Below, piece by piece: positions 57,691 to 64,000 of a DNA stretch of 64,000 nt (position 1 is its first letter; every line of letters begins with the position of its first letter). Where the stretch lies: contig CM036215.1 in NCBI GenBank assembly GCA_020631735.1, positions 14,844,346-14,908,345 on the forward strand, written 5' to 3'. The notes under the pieces are model-generated. The model saw only the letters and a program-made list of their open reading frames with translations, was not told the DNA's origin and searched no databases. Origin of the DNA: Saccharum officinarum. Taxonomy: Eukaryota > Streptophyta > Magnoliopsida > Poales > Poaceae. The translations under genes and the position numbers were made by a program.

Positions 57691-58280
57691 TGAAGAGATA
57701 TAACGTACCTGGTTCCAGACAAATCGTACCTCTTCCGTACGCACGGTACGGCTTCCCGCGCGTCGTGGTTTCCAGCGCGCTGTTCGGCGGACGGCTTTGT
57801 CCGGCCGTTCGACAAATGTCATCTAGCTGCTTATGATCAACCCAACTGCCCGATGATTTTTTTTAGACAAATGTCATCGTCCACCCGTCCCTGATCCCGA
57901 CATTGTTGGAGCTCTCCTGGGGGAGCTCCGGTGACGGTAAGGTGTCTGGTTGCTCACTCTCCTTTCTATTTTGTACTGCGTTCCTCCATTTGAACCGGTA
58001 ACAAGGTTTTGGGATTCTTTTTTGAAAAAAATTTCGGAGCCACCGAATTTGACGAAATTCGGACCTGTACCCACTCAAAATTTAAATGAAATTTGATCAA
58101 ATTTGAACAAAATTTCCCCAAATGGTCAGAAGCGGCAGTGGACATGGAGAGGATGCATATAGGGTCATCGTGGAACTCGTAGGTGCGAGAAAGATGGCGA
58201 CCGTGCGGTGGTGGCAGAAGAGGTGCAGATGACTGCGACGACATGTGAGGGGCAGTGACGGCGCGACGGTAGGCGTCAGG
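57691..58280. other. Unassigned sequence left of the second gap
   Basis: No LTR or Gag similarity to the sibling copia element is visible here, although the element's 5' part should lie at this position. Contains 'cggcggacggctttgtccggccg'. No gene recognised. Confidence 0.4.
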
Positions 58281-58380
58281 NNNNNNNNNNNNNNNNNNNN
58301 NNNNNNNNNNNNNNNNNNNNNNNNNNNNNNNNNNNNNNNNNNNNNNNNNNNNNNNNNNNNNNNNNNNNNNNNNNNNNNNN
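58281..58380. other. Assembly gap (100 N)
   Basis: Exactly 100 undetermined bases. The sequence to its right begins in the middle of a copia gag, so at least a 5' LTR and the N-terminal gag are probably missing. Confidence 1.
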
Positions 58381-59121
58381 TGAATGAGCTCATCACTAGA
58401 CACAATTCTCTAAAGGACAATTATAACCACATTAAAAATTGATTATGATAGTCTTGTGGTTGCTAATGAACTTGCTCTTGAGACACATGATGCTACTAAC
58501 CATGTTGTTAAGTGTGATATAGCTACATCATGTGATGACTTGATCATTGAAAGCATTGAGCGAGGTTCTAGTAGCAAAGGCAAGAGTGTGGTTGAGTCAA
58601 GCAACCATGATGATTATGCCAAGATTAAGAGTGAAAATGAGAAGCTTGCAAGTGAGAACAAGAAGCTAAAAGGTTTGATGGCTCTTGAGAAGCAACCAAC
58701 AAATGAGTCACTCATTGAAGAAAACAAAAAGCTCAAGCAAGAAAAAGAGCATCTCAAGACCGGCCTAAGCAAGTTCACAAGAGGCCAACATTTGCAAAGT
58801 GAGCTCCTCATGAACACCGTAATGAAGATGGATAGAAGTGGTATTGGGTACTTGGCAAATCAAGAGAAGAAAGCAAAAGCTCAACAACAACAAAGCAAGT
58901 CAAAGCCCAAGCCAAAGAGATGTGTTGAGTGTGGTCAAGAAGGTCACTTTGCTCATGAATGCAAAACTCCACCACCACAACCCTTGCCCAAGCATGCTAG
59001 ACCTTTCGCTTTCAATGCTCATTATATGCTAAGAAAAGATTCAAATGGAAAGATGAAAGTCATGTTTTTGGGTCCCCAAACAAGAATAGGCCAAAGAAAA
59101 TATGGGTTGCCAAGTCACTAG
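58381..59121 (+). pseudogene. Copia Gag, C-terminal half with coiled coil and zinc knuckle
   Basis: The frame enters from the gap ('NELITRHNSLKDNYNHIKN') and meets a stop; one extra t at 58440-58441 explains the shift to 'DYDSLVVANELALE'. Then follow a lysine/glutamate-rich heptad region ('KIKSENEKLASENKKLKGL'), a coiled coil, and 'CVECGQEGHFAHEC', a CX2CX4HX4C RNA-binding knuckle at about 58925. The frame stays open to 59121, then protease begins in another segment. Confidence 0.8.
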
Positions 59122-59188
59122 TGGATAAAGTCAAGGGCCCCTCTCAAGTTTGGGTCCCTAAACAAAAAGCTTGATCTCTTGTGTGTAG

Positions 59189-60513
59189 GTGAACTACAAG
59201 ACCGGTGGAACTCATTGGGTTATTGATAGTGGTTGCACTCAACATATGACCGGTGATCCTCGTATGTTCACCACCATTGAAGAGAATGGTATATGTCAAG
59301 AGAAGATCACATTTGGGGATAATTCAAAGAGCAAAGTCAAGGGTATAGGCAAGATTGCAATATCACATGATCACTCACTCTCAAATGTGCTCTATGTTGC
59401 TTCATTGAGTTTCAACTTGTTGTCCGTTGGGCAACTTTGTGACCTTGGCTTCCAATGCTTGTTCACACCAAATGAAGTGGAAGTTTCAAAGATAGATGAC
59501 AAGCAAGTGATATTCAAAGGCTTTAGATACAATAATCTTTATCTTGTTGACTTCACCTCCGAAGATGCAAATTTGATGACATGTTTGTTCACCAAGACCT
59601 CACTTGGTTGGCTTTGGCATAGGAGGCTTGCTCATGTTGGAATGAACACTCTCAACAAGCTATTGAAGAAAGAACTAGTGAGAGGATTGAAGGATGTGAA
59701 GTTTGAAAAGGACAAACCTTGTAGTGCATGTCAAGCGGGCAAACAAGTTGCAAACACTCATCCAACCAAAGCTTTCATGTCAACTTCAAGAGTGTTAGAA
59801 CTTCTACACATGGATTTGTTTGGGCCTACAACATACAAGAGCTTGGTGGTAATCTCTATTGTCTTGTGATAGTGGATGACTACTCAAGGTATACATGGAC
59901 TTTCTTCCTTCATGACAAATCCGAAGTGGCAAATTGCTTCAAGAAGTTTGCAAAGAGAGCTCAAAATGAATTTGAAGTCAAGATAAAGAAGATTAGAAGT
60001 GACAATGGGAAAGAATTTGACAACACCAACATTGAAGCTTATTGTGATGAAATTGGAATCAAGCATGAGGTGTCTTCAACCTACACTCCTCAACAAAATG
60101 GTGTAGTTGAGAGAAAGAACCGAACTTTGATCACCCTTGCAAGAACAATGCTAGATGAGTACAACACTCCGGAGAAGTTGTGGGCCGAGGCAATCAACAC
60201 CGCATGCTATGCTTCAAATCGCCTCTTCCTACAAAAGTTTCTTGGCAAGACCCCCTATGAGTTGCTTAATGGCAAGAAGCCGGACGTTTCTTTCTTCCGG
60301 GTGTTTGGTTGCAAATGTTACATCTACAAGAAGCGTCAACACCTAGGAAGTTTCAAAGACGTTGTGATATTGGTTTTCTTGTTGGTTACTCATCAAAGTC
60401 CAAAGCATATAGAGTATTTAACCATGCCACCGGTTTGGTTGAAGAAACATATGATGTGGAATTTGATGAATCTAATGGCTCCCAAGGAGCAATTGAGAAT
60501 TGTGATGATGTAG
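59189..60513 (+). pseudogene. Copia protease and integrase (sibling)
   Basis: 'HWVIDSGCTQHMTGD' is the protease site; 'HRRLAHVGMNTLNKLL' and 'CSACQAGK' form the pre-integrase finger. The core motifs are 'LHMDLFGP', 'IRSDNGKEF' and 'VVERKNRTL'. A one-base loss near 59845 (gcttggtggtaat against gcttaggtgaaaat in the other copy) switches frame after the first catalytic aspartate, and another small indel at 60348 switches it again in 'RQHLG.F'. Without these two changes the frame would be continuous. Confidence 0.9.
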
Positions 60514-62411
60514 GTGATGAACCCTTGAGGGAGGCCATGAAGAACATGCCGGTGGGAGACATCAAGCCAAAAGATGATGATGACGATGTACAAATTGTTG
60601 ATCCACCATCTTCATCACGTGTGCCTCAAGATGATAACAAGAATGAGAGAGTTGAAAATGAAGACACTCATGTCTCTCATGAACAATCCGAGGCACAAGC
60701 TCAAGATGTTGATGCTCCTCATCCACCTCCTCAAGTGGTTGATAAAAGAAATTCACCACTACTTCAAGCACATCCACAAGATCTCATCATAGGGAGTCCT
60801 ACAAAGGGAGTAATGACTCGATCCCAAAAGCTAGCTTCTTTTGTTGAACATCACTCTTTTGTCTCTTGTGTTGAACCTAAGAATGTAGAAGAAGCTCTTC
60901 AAGATCCGGATTGGGTGATTGCAATGCATGAAGAATTGAACAACTTCACCCGCAATCAAGTATGGACACTTGAAGAGCATCCCAAAGGTGCAAGAGTCAT
61001 TGGAACCAAGTGGGTGTTCCGAAACAAGCAAGATGACCAAGGCATAGTGGTGAGGAACAAGGCAAGACTAGTTGCAAAGGGGTTCTCTCAAGTTGAAGGT
61101 CTTGATTTTGGAGAAACCTTTGCACCCGTTGCAAGACTTGAAGCCATTCGTATCCTCCTTGCTTATGCATCACATCATGATATGAAACTATATCAAATGG
61201 ATGTGAAAAGTGCATTTTTAAATGGCTTTATAAATGAACTAGTCTATGTTAATCAACCTCCCGGGTTTGAAGACCCTAGATATCCTAATCATGTTTATAG
61301 GTTGTCCAAGGCGTTATATGGGCTCAAGCAAGCCCCTAGAGCGTGGTATGAACGCCTCCGGGACTTCCTCATTGAGAAGGGCTTCACCATTGGGAAGGTC
61401 GACACCACACTATTCACCAAGAAGCTTAATGGGGAGATCTTCATTTGTCAAGTATATGTTGATGATATCATTTTCGGATCAACAAATGAAGATTATTGCA
61501 AGGAATTTGGTGAATTGATGTCAAAGGAATTCGAAATGTCGATGATTGGTGAGCTCACATTCTTCCTTGGCTTTTAAGTAAAGCAAATGAGAGAAGGGAT
61601 TTTCATCTCTCAAGAAAAGTATACCAAGGATCTTCTCAAAAGATTCAAGATGGAAGAATGCAAACCAATCAAGACCCCAATGCCATCAAATGGACATCTC
61701 GACCTCGATGAGGGAGGTAAATCGGTTGATCAAACTCTCTACCGTTCTATGATTGGTAGCTTGTTATACCTTACCGCATCTAGGCCCGATATCATGTTTA
61801 GTGTGTGCATGTGTGCTCGCTTTCAAGCATGCCCTAAAGAACCTCACCTAAGTGCCGTAAAAAGAATCCTAAGATATCTTAAGCTCACCCCAAGCATTGG
61901 TCTTTGGTATCCCAAAGGAGCTAGATTCCAACTAGTTGGCTATTCCGATTCGGACTATGCCGGTTGCAAGATTGATAGAAAAAGCACATCCGGAGGGTGC
62001 CATTTGCTTGGAAGATCTTTAGTATCTTGGTCATCTAAAAAGCAAAATAGTGTGGCTTTGTCCACCGCCGAGGCGGAATACATTGCCGCGGGGGCTTGTT
62101 GTGCACAAATCCTATATATGAAACAAACCCTCCTAGACTATGGAATTGTTCTTGAAAAGGTGCCACTTTTATGTGACAACGAAAGTGCCGTTAAAATTGC
62201 TAACAATCCGGTACAACACTCTCGCACCAAGCACATTGATATCCGCCATCACTTTCTAAGAGATCACGTTGCTAAAAATGACATATCACTAGAAGGTGTA
62301 AGAAGTGAAAATCAATTAGCGGATATCTTCACCAAACCTTTGGATGAGGCAACCTTTTGTAGGTTAAGAAGTGAGCTCAATGTGCTTGATTCTAGTAACT
62401 TTAAAAAATGA
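60309..62411 (+). pseudogene. Copia reverse transcriptase and RNase H (sibling)
   Basis: Contains the acidic linker ('[18 protein letters not shown]'), '[20 protein letters not shown]', 'DVKSAFLNG', the catalytic '[10 protein letters not shown]' and the RNase H signatures 'ALSTAEAEYIAAG' and 'HIDIRHHFLRD'. One nonsense codon (TTT TAA GTA at 61575) separates 'TFFLGF' from 'VKQMREG', where the other copy reads CAA. Otherwise the region is intact to the natural stop at 62409. It is the better preserved of the two pol copies. Confidence 0.9.
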
Positions 62412-62904
62412 GTGTGTGTTGTCCCTTGCATTGCATTGTATAATATGCCATGTTTATTTTTATCGCATTGTTTTTAGGGCTTGGCTAACACGGTTACGAT
62501 AACCCTTCCTTGGAGGAGTGAAAAAGCCTAACCGTGGATCAAACTTGACAAGCATTCTAGCTTTACCTTCTTGTATTGCATTGCATATGCATGGTTGTTG
62601 TTCTTGTCGTTTCTTTTCGGTTAAGCTTTGAGCAACCTCTGTGTTCGTCCATGGATAGAGAGAGCATTTTGACGCTCCTAAAGGTTCAAAAACTCTATTG
62701 CGTGGCCATACGTTGCTCCTTGGGTGTTTATTGCCTATTTTCTTAAAAATAATACTAGCCTAAGGCAATCTATTTTAAAATTTTTGAGGGTTTGATTGAG
62801 GTCTCTCATTTCGTGTTCCAATTGGTGTTTATTTGTGTCTCTTTGAATTGGAACCTGATTGGGAGAAGTCGCGTCGTTGTTCGGAACAAAGAAGGGCGAA
62901 GAAC
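62412..62904 (+). other. Post-pol untranslated segment
   Basis: Matches the reverse complement of 49641-50123, including 'ggctaacacggttacgataa' and 'gtggatcaaacttgacaagc'. No coding content. Confidence 0.7.
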
Positions 62905-63250
62905 AGTCACCGGACGCTGCACCGGACGCTGCACCGGACGCAGTGATGCTTCACCACCGCGTCCGGTCCCGGCGTCCAGCAGCGCGTCCGGTCATCCAGA
63001 AGACCAACTCCAGATCTAGTGATCGGACGCTGCACCGGACGCGCCTCTGTTGACCACCGCGTCCGGTCCCGGTTACCACCACTGCGTCCGGTCATTCGCG
63101 ATGTATTCCCAAACTTCCAACGGCCGGACTCAGACCGCGTCCGGTCAGTCCGCACCGGACGCGTCAGGTCACTCCAGGAGCTTACTGGAGTATGACCGGA
63201 CGCTGCACCACCGCGTCTGGTCATATCGACCACCGCGTCCGGTCATCACG
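62905..63250 (+). repeat. GCGTCCGGTC / CCGGACGC word array
   Basis: About 17 copies of ccggacgc or gcgtccggt in both orientations within 350 bp, with irregular spacing. It occupies the same position after pol as the GCGTCTG array of the other copia element. Confidence 0.9.
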
Positions 63251-63268
63251 TGTCGCGCAGATCTAACT

Positions 63269-63279
63269 CTTTATAAAAC
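63269..63279 (+). promoter_or_regulatory. Internal TATA box after pol
   Basis: ctctttataaaacc lies between the word array and a GC-rich leader. A TATA box here suggests that the accessory ORF is transcribed from its own promoter. Only sequence position supports this. Confidence 0.5.
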
Positions 63280-64000
63280 CGATTCGTCCCCGACCGATCT
63301 TATCTCACCCGCACGCGCTTCCGCCGCCGCCTTGCCCTATTCGCCGTCTCGCCGTTTCCGCCGGCTCCTCACCGTCTTCCCTGCCGCCGGCGACCTCCTG
63401 TCGAGCACGCGCCGCCCCTTCCTCGCCCGCACGCGCTCGTCGCTCGCGCACTGCTCGCTGCCGCACTCGCGCCGCCCGCAGCCGCGCCGCTACCATCGCG
63501 CCATCGCCGCACCGCCGTCGCCCGACCGCGCCACCACCGCCGGTGAGCCGCGCTCCTGCAAGCCAGCTTCATCTCCGACATTGGTACGACTCGTGCTTGC
63601 CTCCGATCGTTTTTCATCGATCTGCCCTAACCCTAACCCTAACCCTAGGGTTCGTCGGTCGTTCGCTCGTCAACGAGTTTCGTCGCGAGTCGTCTTCTTC
63701 GCGAAGAGCTCGTCCGGTGGATTCGGGGAATCTCGCGATCTAGGTCACCTCATCTTGTCACCATCGTCTCGTCGATCCAAGGTAGCTTCACGTCTCGATT
63801 CTCATCGTATCACATATGCTTGCTTTCTCTAGGGTTTCGTACCTTTTAGTCGTATATGTGCTTATAGTAGATCTCTCTATTCCGTCGTTGCAGCGAGTCT
63901 GTCCGTGTGTCGGGTGAGATCTGTTTGCTAAATCCGAGGCCAAGCCTGCGGATACGGATTGAGGCCAAGCCTCTTGAGTGACAGTTCATCATCTTACAGA
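63280..64000 (+). promoter_or_regulatory. Leader of the accessory module, with possible intron
   Basis: A CCG/CTC-rich leader (63300-63560) resembles a grass 5' UTR. Possible splice sites are ccaag|gtagct at 63782 and ttgcag|cgagt at 63892. The final block 'aagcctgcggatacggattga' is the conserved block that precedes the accessory ATG in the other element. The 260-codon frame at 63050-63832 is composition noise: it runs through the word array and the telomere-like repeat. Confidence 0.45.
63627..63652 (+). repeat. Telomere-like repeat (CCCTAA)n
   Basis: Four consecutive CCCTAA-type units followed by ctagggtt. Telo-box motifs (AAACCCTA type) are known in plant promoters and leaders. Four units are too few for a relocated telomere. 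Confidence 0.85.

Larger units (their letters stand above)
58381..64000 (+). mobile_element. Sibling SIRE-type copia element, both ends missing
   Basis: Gag C-terminal half, protease, integrase, RT and RNase H in Copia order on the plus strand, followed by the leader of the accessory ORF. Its pol is highly similar to that of 44277-56240, and the post-pol segment is also shared. Its array words differ (GCGTCCGGTC instead of GCGTCTGTCGC). The 5' LTR is lost at the gap and the 3' LTR lies beyond the window. Confidence 0.9.

Noticed and set aside
57442..57822. Phe/Ser-rich 126- and 87-codon minus frames resembling a membrane protein
   Set aside because: Translation of a polypyrimidine low-complexity tract.
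63627..63652. Relocated telomere or chromosome end
   Set aside because: Only four units, embedded in a retroelement leader with normal sequence on both sides.
63050..63832. 260-codon plus frame in the leader of the sibling element
   Set aside because: Crosses the repetitive word array, TATA box and telomere-like repeats; open because of GC-rich composition.

Overview
The window looks like an intergenic, transposon-dense stretch of a grass nuclear genome. The one host gene has GT-AG introns and very GC-rich exons, the MITEs are grass-type (Stowaway-like CTCCCTCC ends), and the LTR retrotransposons are large, nested and decayed. Clusters of GCGTCTG and GCGTCCGGTC words inside the copia elements remind me of Andropogoneae genomes (sorghum, sugarcane, maize group), but that is recognition from memory. 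Two runs of exactly 100 N (4398-4497, 58281-58380) show a scaffolded draft assembly.

Layout. 1-6852 is the 3' part of a Ty3/Gypsy chromovirus (RT, RNase H, integrase, chromodomain) followed by its long LTR, which contains a gap flanked by a duplicated 1 kb segment. 6853-11584 is a decayed relative: a pol remnant and a second, diverged LTR. 11585-16424 holds scraps of Gypsy elements and MITEs. 16425-18056 (minus strand) is the only convincing host gene, an amino acid permease of the AAP3-like group with three coding exons (482 aa). 18300-33400 is a field of DNA transposons and MITEs with a LINE scrap, a CACTA-like pair and an inverted pair of TTGCAA-rich elements. 33428-33740 is a Gypsy RNase H scrap. 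34333-43200 is a complete insertion (target duplication GTGGT) of an Athila-like element that has gag and two successive aspartic protease domains but no RT or integrase; its 3' LTR is interrupted by a 398 bp solo LTR with target duplication TTATG.

44277-56240 (minus strand) is a complete Ty1/Copia insertion of the SIRE/Maximus type (target duplication CATCT). Its gag-pol is broken. Between pol and the 3' LTR lies a roughly 2.4 kb accessory (env-like position) reading frame on the same strand, preceded by a gene-like leader. 56241-58280 is AT-rich tandem and purine-rich sequence. 58381-64000 (plus strand) is a sibling SIRE-type element in head-to-head orientation, missing its 5' LTR and N-terminal gag at the second gap. 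After its pol come a GCGTCCGGTC array, a TATA box, a GC-rich leader with telomere-like repeats and the start of the same accessory module, cut by the window edge.

The elements do not form a pathway with the host gene. The points most worth following are the accessory module of the SIRE-type elements (own promoter-like leader, codon usage unlike pol, stops almost all TAG) and the two-protease, RT-less Athila-like element. Many single-base frameshifts at the left end may be consensus errors, because the duplicated 1 kb copies around the first gap differ by the same kind of small indel.
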